Positions 1-11,100 of a stretch of 64,000 nucleotides of DNA are shown piece after piece; the stretch's first letter is position 1, and each line of letters begins with the position of its first letter. The notes beneath the pieces were generated by a model that saw only the letters and a program-made list of their open reading frames with translations, had not been told where the DNA came from and did not search any database. Origin of the DNA: Kryptolebias marmoratus (Eukaryota; Chordata; Actinopteri; Cyprinodontiformes; Rivulidae); contig NC_051439.1 in the NCBI RefSeq assembly GCF_001649575.2, positions 11,815,382 through 11,879,381 on the forward strand. Reading direction: 5' to 3'. Position numbers and translations under genes: made by a program.

Positions 1-756
1 AAAACCATGTTTAAGCCTCGAGCTAACACATTTTAACAAGGTGATACTGCACATAGGAGACGCTGAGGTAAAACCTAAAAACGGACAAGAAAAAGAGAGG
101 AGAAGAAAAACTGCAATTCTTGTATTAAATGAATAATTCAACTCTTGGATACAGATTTGTTAATTAGAAAGGGTAATCCAGTAATTAACCCAAGGACCAG
201 TTAGCTGGTACAGTATATTACTCAAACATACTGTATAATTTTGTTCCTGGTATTGCTTTGAGATGGAAGCTCCCTCACGTAACAACTCACTAATAATCCT
301 ATTAAGGTTCACTATAAAAATACTCTGCTCATCTTTTAAGCGCCAGGCTCAACCGTGTAATTGCTGTGCATTTAAAGCAATTTGGTCAGTGGTGACAGAA
401 ACTTGCTTACTGCTGGAAAGTTAATGACACTGAAAGCCAATACTACACTGTGACCACTTAGGCAAACCATTTGACAGAATTTGTCATTAACCTGCCCCTT
501 GCTCAAAAAGTGATGCATGTCACCCGTTTTGTCCTAACCCAGAAAGGTTATAAAATGTATAGCATCTATGTTAGGCCAAAATAATCTGGTATTATTAATC
601 TGCAAAATCAGAGCCTATTACAAAAACCTGCTGTTCATAGACTTAAATGGACAGTTCAGACCTGTTGAAATGGGGTTCTATGGAAAGGTTATGAATAATT
701 GTTATCTGACTGGTTGCAGATAAATTTTTGAATGACCTCCAAGAAAAAAAATGGAT
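1..756. other. AT-rich non-coding sequence with homeodomain-type motifs
   Basis: There is no ORF of note. Two TAATTA-type motifs lie close together (TAATTAG at 161 and GTAATTAACC at 181), and 300-520 is a complex, non-repetitive stretch that could be regulatory. No repeat was recognised. The regulatory reading is inference only. Confidence 0.45.
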
Positions 757-1115
757 TCATGCTGTATTAAAACAACTCTAGTCTCTTTCACAGCGATTTA
801 TATGAAAGCTATAACCCTTTACATCCCTGTTAGTTGTTATTCTGTGATTATTCTGCCAGAATTAGTTATATTTCTGATTTGCGCTTAGTCCTAGAATTGC
901 ATAAAGTAACCATGTAATACAAATTGGACACTGGTGTGTTTAAAATGGCGCATACATGAACTGCTGATAGGAGGTGTTTTAAAATGGCAGCAATGCTCTT
1001 TGGTCTTGGCTCCATTTGGACTAGCCATTAGCTCGTCATTCTGGTCAGGATTAAAGTTCATTTCTCAAAATTGAAGTTGTTCAAAGAGGTAAGACACTCA
1101 TTGTTCAGGTACTTT
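757..1115 (+). mobile_element. Repeat A copy 1 (non-autonomous, MITE-like element)
   Basis: This is a diverged copy of a family also seen at 15455, 54700 and 62150. Shared landmarks are AAACAACTC near 770, 'CATCCCTGTTAGTT' near 821, 'TTTGGTCTTGGCT' near 998 and a GAG|GTAAGA sequence at 1086-1094. The middle matches the 15.5-kb copy and the right end matches the 54.7-kb copy. In the better copies the ends are inverted repeats, which suggests a DNA-transposon derivative. There is no coding capacity and the superfamily is unknown. Confidence 0.6.
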
Positions 1116-1454
1116 TCAGAGAACCCAACTACAAAAGAATGGAAACTACCCCTTTAATACCAATTGTTTTTAAAGAGTTATCTCACATTGAGTGGTCAAA
1201 TAGTCACAAAACGCGATTTTGCTGTCTTTGTATGAAGCCATTTGGTAAACAGTTTTGTTTCTTTCGTGACAAGTCCCAGCACATTGGAGCTGCGTGACTG
1301 ATACTCTCATACTCTTGATTTTTCACTTCAGTGCACCCCAGAATCCAGCTTGCTCAACCCTAACCCACACAAACACCGCCCCTCTCCCCCCACTCCCTTT
1401 GGGTTTTTTTAAGCTCACATATACTACCCCCCCACTCCCCACCCTCCAAATGAA
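1116..1454. other. Non-coding spacer with pyrimidine/C-rich tract
   Basis: Ordinary AT-rich sequence leads into a strongly pyrimidine-biased tract at about 1375-1447 with several C runs. Overlapping short ORFs on both strands (86 codons plus, 85 codons minus) owe their openness to this bias and look non-coding. Confidence 0.5.
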
Positions 1455-1720
1455 ACTACCTTTATGGCCATATTTCTGTGAAGTCCACCGCCATGATTTG
1501 CTTTGGCATTCCCGTCCTTATTCATCCACTGGGGCTGTGAGCTGGAATAATTAGGAGAACGCCATAAGGCCCCTGCCTCCTGACAAGTGATCAACAAACA
1601 ATGATTTATGAGGCCATCATGCATCAGGGGGATGACCATTGATTTAAGCACACAAAGAAAACACAAACACGTATGCACCACTGCAACAAATTCTCACACA
1701 GATGACCATAAATCAGACTC
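1455..1720. promoter_or_regulatory. Candidate conserved non-coding element
   Basis: This is a non-repetitive block of mixed composition containing AATAATTAGG at 1546 and closely spaced ATGATTTATG / ATGCATCAGG-type words. It lacks microsatellites and a plausible ORF. The texture resembles vertebrate developmental enhancers. No alignment was possible, so conservation is inferred. Confidence 0.35.
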
Positions 1721-1949
1721 TATGTCTCTACACTTTCAGGATGTTCTGCTTTTTGCTGACGTGTCTAATTTACTGGCTATTCACTTTAATATACGCCCAA
1801 ACTCACAAGCTCGCAGGTTGATTTGATAAGAATCTGACATTGTTCACAGTTAAATCTCTTTGGATGCTTGAGCGAACCTTCTGCAAATCAATTTTGTGGC
1901 TATTTCACTTCGAAGGTGCTGATTCCACATATTTTCCTGCGGTTGTTTT

Positions 1950-2540
1950 AAGTATTGATTGTCACAGAAGCCTGGAAGACACTTGACAACGATGCAATGT
2001 CTGTATCTTACAGTTCCGCGTTAGGCTACTACATCATTTGGCCTGTTCTGTTTCTGTGGCCCGCATTGCTGAAGCGCCTTGACAGATAACATGTGTACTG
2101 TGTTTTATTACCCTGCCAGCTGTTGCCACATTAGACATTGCTCCTCCTGTGAAATCACAAGCTCATATTTAAGTGTACTGAAAAGCAGCAGCTTCAGATG
2201 CTGATTAATGAGTAATGAAATGGCTTTTAGTCATTACGGGACAAAAATATTAATATCAGAGATGCTGAGTGAGAAGAAGGGCGCCTTTATTATGTTACCA
2301 GTCGGCTCCATCATCTCAAAGATCTGTCATGTGTTCACAGCGTCATAGAGATTAGGCAGCCATATTACTCATGAAATGTTAAGTGATCCCCGGTCCTATT
2401 AGAGTAGTTCCAAGCTGTCATCATCATAGAAGACTCATTTTAGCACTCAATACATTCAAGTCTACATTAATTTTGGGCTTCTGATATGCTGACACAGGCC
2501 AGATTTTCATAATAGGTAAATGATAGTCAACAACCAGTTC
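1950..2540. promoter_or_regulatory. Candidate conserved non-coding element (large)
   Basis: About 590 bp of complex sequence with no simple repeats and frequent stops in all frames. It contains CTGATTAATGAGTAATGAAA at 2201, a CAGCTG E-box near 2119 and several ATTA/TAAT cores. This is one of the blocks in the window that most resembles a deeply conserved enhancer. The adjoining 1721-1949 looks similar but weaker. Confidence 0.4.
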
Positions 2541-3230
2541 AGTCTTGGCAGCGGGGATATGGCTTTCCACGGGTTCAAGACATACATGCCTTGGAGACAT
2601 TAGACAATGTGGAAATCAACTCTGCATTATTGTCTTTTCCAACCACAGATTGATCAGCACTGCAGTGAGGTCGATATGTCTAAACATGACGTTAATAAGG
2701 TGACTGGACTGTCTGCCTATACCACAATACCCGCAGAGTATGATAATGCAGAAGTATGTCTATAAGGTACCTTAAGACGTTCTGTATATGTCTATAAGAC
2801 GTTCTCATAGCTGACTCTTCCTTATTTGGTGTAGAATGACAAGGATGGGTACCATTATGGCTGTTGCAATTACATCGTTGTTAGTGATTGTTGTTGGTCA
2901 GAGGCAGCAGATCAGAAAAGAGGGAGCCAATATTGATTACCTGCCATTGTAAGAGGATGACTGGGCTGAGCTCTTATACAGTGGCAGAACCTATGCTGTG
3001 TACACAGTGATTGACTCCTCCTCTGATTTAACTTGCATTGTTGCAGTGGAATAATTGAGCATGCGGTGTAAATTCCCTATAAGAGATTCGTGTGCCTCAG
3101 CCCCAGCTCTTCCCCTCTGTGCTCCCTTCAGCTGGCGAGTGATTGAAAGGCCTCTGGTGTCTCCCTGCTCTACGTGGATAAGCAGTTGTCATAGGAAACA
3201 TCAATATGTGAATGGATAGACAGTTTTATT
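2541..3230. other. Non-coding sequence, possibly regulatory at 2860-3200
   Basis: Complex non-repetitive DNA with no plausible ORF. The 2860-3200 part (for example 'GATTGACTCCTCC' near 3010 and 'AATAATTGAGCATG' near 3050) has the same texture as the neighbouring candidate elements. Confidence 0.35.
2755..2805. repeat. Short local duplication
   Basis: TATGTCTATAAG followed by ACGTTCT occurs at 2755-2783, with a 10-nt insertion between the two words, and again uninterrupted at 2787-2805. This is a small local duplication with no obvious function. Confidence 0.7.
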
Positions 3231-3694
3231 CATCGATTAAACACTGAGTTAATGCACAAGTACTCACCCTTGCAAAGACGGACATTAATGTCAGTAACTA
3301 CCCCTTCTCCATTTTTGTGATTTAGGGTGGATTTGTGCAATGGTTTCTAAGTGAAGAGTCATTCCTTTACCTCGCCAAATTTGCGAGGGCATAATCGATA
3401 GCATAATTTGAGCTCCACCACATGTGGATGGAGAGCTACGGCAGTGGGGAAAGCAATGTTTTATATTGTTGCATAAGGTCAAATCCATGTTTCTCCATCT
3501 CTGGAAATGGGTTCGAAAATAGCCTTATCAGCGTCGATGAATCAGTGACGAATGGGAATTACGATTTGACAGGTCAAAAATTGCCACTTATGCCATCAGA
3601 ATCAAAATTTTATTTTAAAGCTTCAAGTAACTGCAGTTAAAGGCAGGCAAAAGATGGGCAACAATGTTTTCTGTGTGCGTTTGGTCATTTATTC
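3231..3694. other. Non-coding spacer
   Basis: Mixed-composition DNA. The 72-codon plus ORF at 3422-3640 shows no recognisable domain and is overlapped by minus-strand ORFs. No repeats are recognised. Part may be a conserved block (around 3290-3600). Confidence 0.4.
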
Positions 3695-4505
3695 GCATGT
3701 TAGCAAAATATCTCATGAATCAGTGGATGGATTCTAATGAAACTCTCAAAAGGTAATCATTGAATGCACATCTACAACTGATCGACTTTGGCAGTCAACT
3801 CAATTTATGATGGCCACCTCAGCTAAAAGGACTTAGCAAACACAAACTTGGTTATAACGCAGTCGATTTTACAGATAATTGCTAACTGATTGCACAAGAT
3901 CTTTGTTAAAACTTTGCCATTAACAATTGAAATGAACTCTCTCTGTCTGTTTGCAAAATATTTCATGAACCACTGGATGGATTTTAATGACACTGTCGGC
4001 GAATAATAAATGAATGCGCCTCTACAACTGATTGCCTTTTTGAGCCAACCCAATTCAAAATGGCTGTCACAGCCAACTAATATTAGAAAACGTAAAAAAA
4101 AATGTCTTTAACTCATTCAAATTTTACAGATACTGAGCTAAAATTTGGTGTCGTAGTAGCTAAGAGTCATCCACAGCACATCTGAGTCAACCCTGTTGGT
4201 CTGTTAGGAAAATATCTAAAAAACCACTGCACAAATTTTAATGGAACTCTCAGAAAGTAATCCCTGGTTCTATTTATACACCTGATTAATGTTTGGGCTT
4301 AACTCAATTCAAGGTGTTGATTCACAGCTAATCAACCTTAACAAACACATACATGGCTGTAATTGTTCCATTTTCCAGATACTGAGCTAAAATTTTGATA
4401 GTAGCTGAGAGTCGTTCACAGCACATACTTTGAGCACAGATCATACAAGATCTTGTGATATCACATGAGATTATACGTAATGTTAGTTTTAAAGTTTAAG
4501 CCAAA
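3695..4505 (+). repeat. Repeat B cluster 1: about three tandem ~250-bp units
   Basis: A recognisable unit starts at about 3701 (TAGCAAAATATCTCATGAAT), 3951 (TTGCAAAATATTTCATGAAC) and 4205 (TAGGAAAATATCTAAAAAAC), giving periods of 250 and 254 bp. Each unit continues with 'GGATTTTAATG'-like, 'CTACAACTGAT'-like and 'CAATTCAAAATGGC'-like segments, then 'ATACTGAGCTAAAATTT'. The third unit is followed by a tail ending near 4500. Units are clearly diverged, so the array is old. The same family recurs inverted at 6306-6920 and direct at 9553-9950. No coding capacity. Confidence 0.8.
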
Positions 4506-5390
4506 CGGCTTTAACTGCCTCTCTCAACATAACAGCATGCATTAACTCATTTAAGGTTAACGATCTTATTCAGATGGTTATTAAACAGTCAAATGAGAAT
4601 AAATGGCCAAGATTTCAATGATGCAGTGACCAAATCTCCTGGTACTTAAGTGCCAAAATAACAAAAACATGTCGACTTACAAGGCATTCTGCTTCTGCAC
4701 GGATCGCTCTTCTGACCACCAGAGATCTCACTGAGAGTAAATGCCCTTTATGATGACAGAGGCATTGCCAGAGAAAACTTACTCCGCATCAGGATGGAGC
4801 AGAACAAGATCAATTGTTTCATAGTTTTTATTTTTATTATGCATTATTTCTGTTTGTGTTATACATTGTAAATTTTGCTCTCAGGGGTGTCTATTTTCTC
4901 CTCTCGCTGCTCTAAAAAGCAGTAGCAATTGCCCTCGGCTCACACCCTCGCCCATAAGTCCTTGAGGTTAAAACTCATCTCCTGATTTACAACAGCCAGT
5001 GGACACGGCAGCCATTAAAACGATGTAAATTTAGGCTGTTTGTGGAAAGAGGGTGCTGCATAAGCCGAGTGACAGACCACCCACTCTCACTTCTTCAAAC
5101 AACACTCTCTATGGTTGTGGCTTGCAAATCAGGGGGGAGCTTTCATTTTGGGAAGGTCACCGACCTTTTTATCACCTCCTTAAGATGGAGCCATATCTCA
5201 TATTGCAAAACTGGATTGTGCTCATCTTTTTCCCGTGGTACTATTGGGCGGTTTAAGGAAAAAAAAAAAAAAAACAGAAATGCTCTCAAGGTTTGTTCAA
5301 GCGAGCTAATGAATAAACTGAAAAGTATCCTGTAGGTCCATTAAAATTCCTTCATGTCACTCAAACTGGTTTTTCCAGCTCCCAAACAGC
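4506..5390. other. Non-coding spacer
   Basis: No supported gene. Around 4680-4830 short frames are open (an in-frame run from about 4724 to 4870 on plus) but nothing is recognisable. The stretch 4900-5040 looks like a possible conserved block. A poly-A run lies near 5260-5275. Confidence 0.4.
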
Positions 5391-5393
5391 ACA

Positions 5394-5671
5394 CCCGCAC
5401 GAGGTCTGAGCATCCTTGACATATGCTTTTTGGCTCAGATACGACAGAGAGATTAAATGTCACCTATGCCCTCTGCATTTCAATCCGTTTATTTTCAGAC
5501 ATTACCGTGTACGCGCTCGGGCTGTTTGTTTTTGCGAGACGTTTGTGTTGTGTCTGTCAGTCCCGCTCGCGTCTCTCTCTCTCTCTCCCTCTCTCGTGTC
5601 CTGACGTGCTCTGCTGCGTCCTGCGGCATCTGGCACCCTCTCAAGTCACATCCTCCTTTGCAACACACGGA
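5394..5671. promoter_or_regulatory. CpG-dense block
   Basis: By direct count there are about 19 CpG dinucleotides in some 278 bp, in a window where most sequence has very few. It includes TACGCGCTCGG near 5511 and CCCGCTCGCG near 5562, followed by a short (TC)n tract at 5570-5597. CpG clustering is typical of unmethylated vertebrate regulatory DNA, but no TATA box, TSS motif or convincing exon is visible. The overlapping small ORFs are unrecognisable. Confidence 0.4.
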
Positions 5672-5808
5672 CACGCACACAAGCACAATTAGCTGAGATA
5701 AGCCGGGATTCTGTGACTTCCTGCAGATTTCTCCTCAGATAAGGGGGAACCATTTTAAATCTCTGTCCAGACAGAGACAAGAGCATAAAAGAGCTACTCT
5801 TGAAGGCC

Positions 5809-5847
5809 AAAAAAAAAAAAAAATATATATATATATACATATATATA
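5809..5847. repeat. Poly-A followed by (AT)n simple repeat
   Basis: An A run at 5809-5823 passes directly into an (AT)n tract to about 5847. This could be the decayed tail of a retroelement, but no body was recognised beside it. Confidence 0.85.
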
Positions 5848-6305
5848 AAAAGGAAGTTAACGCTAACAGACTCCTCTCTGTTGACATGATGATTGGCCAC
5901 AATCTCATTCCGTCATGCTCAAAATGTGACAAGCTTCTTTTTGGGAAAGGAGCAGTGATTTTGAGTCTCGGCGATAAGAAATGATTGCTTTGAGTAGAAA
6001 ACCATCTGGAAAGATTTGAAATGAAAAACATCTTCTAAATACTAATTGCATTTGTTTGAATTTATATATATTTTTAAAACTATTTGCTCTAATTTAAAAA
6101 GTTCTCACCTCGCTTAAAGATACAAGTTGTCAGAAAATTATTATTTGGGAGTACTTTTTTATAAAAGCATTTGCTAATTTGGAAAAAAAAAAACCATCAT
6201 TTCAATAAAGATCTGTCACTCTTTGAATGAATGCATATTGTCTGCCACCTTTTGTACCACACTTTTAAACTAAGATCATCTCCTGATGACAAGTGATGAA
6301 ATTAT
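5848..6305. other. AT-rich non-coding sequence
   Basis: Low-complexity AT-rich DNA with an A run near 6183-6193. It runs up to the inverted repeat B cluster. Nothing gene-like is visible. Confidence 0.5.
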
Positions 6306-6920
6306 AACCATTTTGGTCAAACCTTGAAAATAACTTTATGTGTGATCTCACTCTCATGTGATCTATTAGCACTCAAAACGTGTGTTATGAATGACCCTCA
6401 GCTACAACCGTTTCAAATTTTAGCTCAGTATCTCTAGAATTGACTGGGTTAGATCCATTTTTGTGTTTGCTAAGTTTGACTAACTGTGGCCTCCATCTTA
6501 AATCGGATTGACTCCAAAGGTTAATCAGTCGCAGATGTGCAGCCAATGCTTTGTTTCTGAAAGTTTCATTAAAACCTGTTTAGTTGTTCTTGAGATATTC
6601 TGCTAACAGACAAACAATGTTGACTCCTACAGTTAATGTCAAAGTTTTACACAAAGAGGTTGCTTAACAAGTAATGCTTAAAGTCTGTGACGGGGACGAC
6701 TCTCGGCTACTACCACACCAAAGCTTAAATCGAAAGCTGTAAAATTGACTGACCATTTCCGTGTTCCCTAAGGTCAGTTGGCTGTGGCAGCCATCTTGAA
6801 TTGGGTTGACTCCAAAAGTTAAATCAGTCATAGATGTACTACAAATAATTATTTTCTGAACATTTCACTAAGGTTGTTTCAGTGGTTCGGGAGACATTTT
6901 GCTAACAGACTAAGAGAGGC
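6306..6920 (-). repeat. Repeat B cluster 2, inverted: about two units
   Basis: This is the reverse complement of the family at 3695-4505. 'TTTTAGCTCAGTATCT' near 6418 mirrors 'ACTGAGCTAAAATTT', 'GCAGCCATCTTGAATTGGG' near 6786 mirrors the 'CAATTCAAAATGGC' segment, and 'CTGCTAACAGAC' near 6600 and 'TTGCTAACAGAC' near 6899 mark two unit ends about 298 bp apart. The orientation is opposite to both flanking clusters. Confidence 0.78.
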
Positions 6921-8229
6921 TGCGGGGCGATCCTCTTCGCGATGTGGAGACCTCGGCAGGTTTCGTGTGTGAGTCCACGTGCACAGAAAACTAAGCCATC
7001 CACACAAGAGATAAGGCCTGAATGGGATAAAGCAATCAACTCCTCTTAAAAAAAAGGAGAAATTTAGTTAAGTAGCTCTATCTGAGTAGAACTTAAAGTA
7101 GCTCTGATTCCAGTGAAGTGGGCTCTGTCCCTCTAGTGTGCATATTACTGCATCTCATCTTGCTTATTGCTGCCTAGAGTGCTATGACAACAGAAGTGAG
7201 ACAAGATCTAATCTCTCACGCCCCGCTAATAATATTACACTTCTGTATGCATGCTGAAACCTGCACAAAGAGGAGCTAATCAGCTATAGTGGCGAGCGTT
7301 TTTTCTTTTATACGTTTTTTTTTTCTTTGCAACTCTCACAAGTAAACAGATCAAAAAAAAATATATAGCAAGAAAGTAAAGAAGAAGAAGAAGAAAAAAA
7401 GTCAGCTGTGGTGTGAAAAGTATCTGCTGTTGCGGCGTCATTAACACCCCTGGTGCCTGGGTAAGGGAGGGAGAGCGCACGGGGCCCCTCTGAGTGCAGG
7501 GAGCAAAATTGCAAACCCAAGGTTCCTGATACAACCTGTTATTATTTTTGACACAAGCCATTTACAATAGCTATGAAGGTGGCAATGGAAAATGTAATAT
7601 TGATTGTATGCCCTCAAGGCTTTGCTCCCCTGACTTCTAAACGTCACATGTCTCACATGCGTTTGGTGTGATGATATGTTTCTTTCTGGTTTTATTTTGC
7701 TTTGCTCCCCTCCGTTTCCGCAAATTCTTATTCTTTCCAAAGTTTATTTGATGAGGCAATTATAGATTTAGAGGTCAAGGTGACGTTTTGGGATTCGAGG
7801 GGGTGGGCAAAAAAAAAAAAAAAAAAATAGAAAGCCACATAACTAAAACAATACAACGTGATATTGCTCTGATGTGACAGGTGTTAATATACCCAGTGGC
7901 AATCTGTATTTCATCTCTTTTTCATGAGGGTGTTTACTGAATTACTTCCAAATGACGTTTATGAAACATTAAGCGACGGTTGCTCCGTGGGGTAGCAGCA
8001 TCTCATGCCTGTGTTATTACGTGACACTTTGACATACAATATAACAAAGACGCGCAGGGAGAAAAAAAAAGAAATAATCTTGTTTTTCCTCAAACACAGA
8101 CATGTGAGATCCTTGGACGCATGTTTGTACTGACATGTTGGCTCTGAGCTTCAGATAGAAGTAAAGGAAGCTATTAAGCTCCTGACTAACTAAAAAAAAA
8201 GAAAGAAAAAAAAAAAGCATCCTTGGAGC
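6921..8229. other. Non-coding spacer with poly-A tracts
   Basis: This includes A/T homopolymer stretches (7313-7323 T, 7809-7827 A, A-rich 8190-8217) and moderately complex DNA at 6920-7260 and 7560-7740. The ORFs at 7280-7740 minus are phase-shifted shadows of one another through poly-T and (GAA)n sequence and have no domain. Confidence 0.45.
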
Positions 8230-8560
8230 TCCCTGGCATTGTCTGTCTTTGACAGAAACTTGTCAAAACCAAAACAAACATGTTTAACAAGGCCCTCAAA
8301 GGACTGGAGACAGTCATGCAAATCTGGGTGAGGTGCAGCGGAAGTCTCGGTATCTGCGGAGATTGCAGGGGTTATCTGCTAGAGTGGCAATTACACTACA
8401 GGGCTCCTCTCTCTGGTACGTGTGACAACTTTCCGCTTGTTTCTAAAATGAATGCGTGACCCGCACTGCACCCCTCTAGGCGGCAAACCACTGATTGCTG
8501 CATTAAAAGCCGCCTTTGTGAAAAGTGGCGTCTAAGAACTCCTTTTTTCCCTCTGGTTGT
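8230..8560. promoter_or_regulatory. Candidate conserved non-coding element
   Basis: Complex GC-moderate sequence from 8260 to 8520 without repeats, for example 'AGGTGCAGCGGAAGTC' near 8330 and 'GGGGTTATCTGC' near 8368 (a GATA-type reverse motif). No ORF. Inferred from texture only. Confidence 0.3.
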
Positions 8561-8689
8561 AGGTGCTTTGGATCACATTGTTATGGACTTGCATACTGAT
8601 TTCGATGACTCACAAAATTACCCGACAAAGAAAATATAGCAAGAGCAAAACCCCTGCGTTGCCGAGTGTTCTTCATTCAGCAAGTTTGT

Positions 8690-9115
8690 TTTTTTAAAAT
8701 TCCTCTCTCTCTAAAAGCATTTAAAGATCTCAGCTGAACATTAAATAGCAGAGTTTTTGAACCATATTAGCAGATGCTGGAGGGCTGCTGCGAACAGTGC
8801 TGTCATTAGAACATACCTTTATGAGTCAGTTCATGTCATCATTAGGCTGAATAACAGTTCTTCTCATTCTCCCATGTACAGTTAGCCCAACATGGTTTTA
8901 TCTCTGTCATCACATTAGGGTGAGTGGGGGAAAATCACTCTTAATGACACAGAGATTATGTGCATTGTGTTTTGGTTTACCAGTAAATGCTCGCCGTGCC
9001 AGTGGGATTTCCCCGCATAAGCCCCCACTATCAGTTTACAATAACTCGTGCATTCTGCTGTTATCCACAAGGATATTGAAACACACCGCGGCAAGACAGC
9101 TTTAGTTCACTCACT
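8690..9115. promoter_or_regulatory. Candidate conserved non-coding element
   Basis: A non-repetitive block containing a perfect AP-1-type TGAGTCA at 8822-8828 and several TAAT cores. A 61-codon ORF at 8920-9105 crosses it but is unrecognisable. Enhancer-like texture, no alignment evidence. Confidence 0.35.
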
Positions 9116-9552
9116 GACATTGCTGAGCAAAAAGAAAAAGAGACATATTTAAGGTGTGGTGAGATGTTTGTAAAATCTCTAAATTATCCACCCTAACAAA
9201 TGATTATTTTCCTCATTGAACAATTTTTTAAGGGTTACTTTAGGGCTATGAAACTTCCTGCCTCCTCCCATGAACAGATCCGGTATCATTCAGAGCAGTT
9301 CTGGACTTGTGTCTGGTTGTTCCTGTTGCAAACGTATTTTGTAGCAACAGCTAACATTTTAAACAGCGTTCTGTGCCTGCAAACACTGCAGCACGTCTGC
9401 ATCATATCCGTGTTTTCTGTGTTATTACTGAACTTTGATTGAATTTTTTGATGCGGCAAAAACTGGTATTTTATCTCATACTGACAAGAGGTGAAGGCAG
9501 ACGACAATGCTGTGCCCATGTCCTTGTCCATGTCTCTGTAATCGCTCCATGT
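9116..9552. other. Non-coding spacer
   Basis: AT-rich to mixed DNA. Overlapping ORFs of 80 codons (plus) and 105 codons (minus) have no recognisable domain or splice context, and the minus one runs into repeat B. Confidence 0.45.
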
Positions 9553-9950
9553 AAACCTACAACTATTGAAGTAAACTAATTCAAGATGGCTGCCACAGCA
9601 CATAAATGTCTATAACTTTGTCAATTTGACAGCTATTGAGCTAAAATGCGATGTGGTAACAACTGAGAGTGATCTCCTACACATATTTTAAACTCTAATA
9701 GATTGAACAAGATCTTTGTTTAAAATTTAGCCATTTACTATTTGGAGTCAACTCTGTTAGCAAAATATCTAATGAACCACTAGACGGATTTTAACAAAAC
9801 TTTCAAGAAGTAATCATTGTGTGTAGATTTACAAGTGAATAGTTTTTTGAGTCAAACCTAATTTAAGATGACTGCTACAGCCAACTGATCTCAGAGAACC
9901 TAAAATTGGCTACAAACTAGGCAGTTTTACAGCTATATACATTTAGTTTA
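9553..9950 (+). repeat. Repeat B cluster 3: about 1.5 units
   Basis: It matches cluster 1 in the same orientation: 'TTCAAGATGGCTGCCACAGC' at about 9581, 'ATTGAGCTAAAATGCG' at about 9635, 'GTTAGCAAAATATCTAATG' at about 9757, and a second 'AAGATGACTGCTACAGCC' at about 9865. The two AAGATG marks are about 282 bp apart, similar to the spacing in cluster 2. Confidence 0.78.
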
Positions 9951-10800
9951 AAAATAAGAAACACATATTGAAATCAATAACTGCTGTTGATGTTTTGGGA
10001 TTTTGATCACAAGTGAGAAAACTAAAGTTCAACTAGCCACGGTGACTCAGGTGTCTACAACTGAGGTTAGCACTAATTGGTGCCCAGATGCTCCTACAGG
10101 CTAGTCACCTGCATATGTTGGTGAATTTAATCTCCAATTTGGCAACCTGCACTGAGGAAAGAGATTTTCATCGCAAACCTGACCACCCAAGCTCGCCAAG
10201 ATGTTAACAGTTTGTAATTTTGTCACAAATAAAACCTCAGTCAATGTTTCTTTAGTCGGCGATGCAAGTGTCTTGACTAAATTGACTTGAAAAGTTTTAG
10301 TTTAAGTTTCTTAGAGAGTCTGCATGCCACAACTGAAGCTACTTTTAGAGTCTAAACCCAAACAGTAAATACATAATATATAAGTCCGACTCAAAGTCTT
10401 AAAAACTTTCAAGAAAAAAAAAAAAGAGGAAAACTGCCAGTGGCAAAGTTTACATAGAATTAAAAAAAAAACATTTGGCATTCTACATTAATATTTGAAG
10501 TAGACATAATCAAAGTTAAAACTTAGAAAAGTTAAACTGTAAAAAAAGAAACTCCAACTTTTAATTTTACATTAATTATTTGTGATAATGAGAGGCGGAA
10601 GTAAACAAAGATCTGTAGTTCTTTGGAACCTAAACAAAATCAATTCAAGACTTAGAATATATAATTCCCCTTTAAAATGACTGAACTCATGTATGATTTA
10701 TTCCACTCACTAGGACTATAACTATAGTTTACTGTGAAGAAATAGTTTCTGAACTGCTGAATATTAAGATTACAACTGATTTCATGTGGTGGGTTTCACA
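9951..10800. other. AT-rich non-coding sequence
   Basis: A-rich DNA with homopolymer runs near 10414-10425 and 10461-10470. No gene, named repeat or strong motif was seen. Confidence 0.5.
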
Positions 10801-11100
10801 CAAAATTAAGCCCCTCTCTCAGCTATCCCTTTTCTCATCTGTGTCACATATGATGACACTTTTGTGCCAAGGCTTCGTGTGACGAGTGGGCCGAGAAGTT
10901 TTGATGAAAACTCGAGAAAGGCTGTGAAAGAAGAGGAGATCAAATCAGCATCTCTGTCGGCCCCTCGTAAACTCTGATCCCCCTGAGAGAGCTCGACGGA
11001 TCACAATACTTCCTCATAAAACAGCGGGAGCTCGGCCAATCTTCTGAAAGGAACCTGCCTCTCACTGGAGAGACGGAGCGCTAAACTGGAAGAAGAAACA
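10801..11100. promoter_or_regulatory. Candidate conserved non-coding element (weak)
   Basis: A complex block of moderate GC between A-rich stretches, including 'GAGCTCGACGGATCAC' near 10988 and 'GGGAGCTCGGCCAATC' near 11026, with several CpGs. No ORF. Could be regulatory. Confidence 0.25.

Noticed and set aside
4724..4870. Short open frame of about 50 codons with a charged stretch
   Set aside because: It is too short, has no recognisable family, and runs into AT-rich low complexity. Not enough to call an exon.
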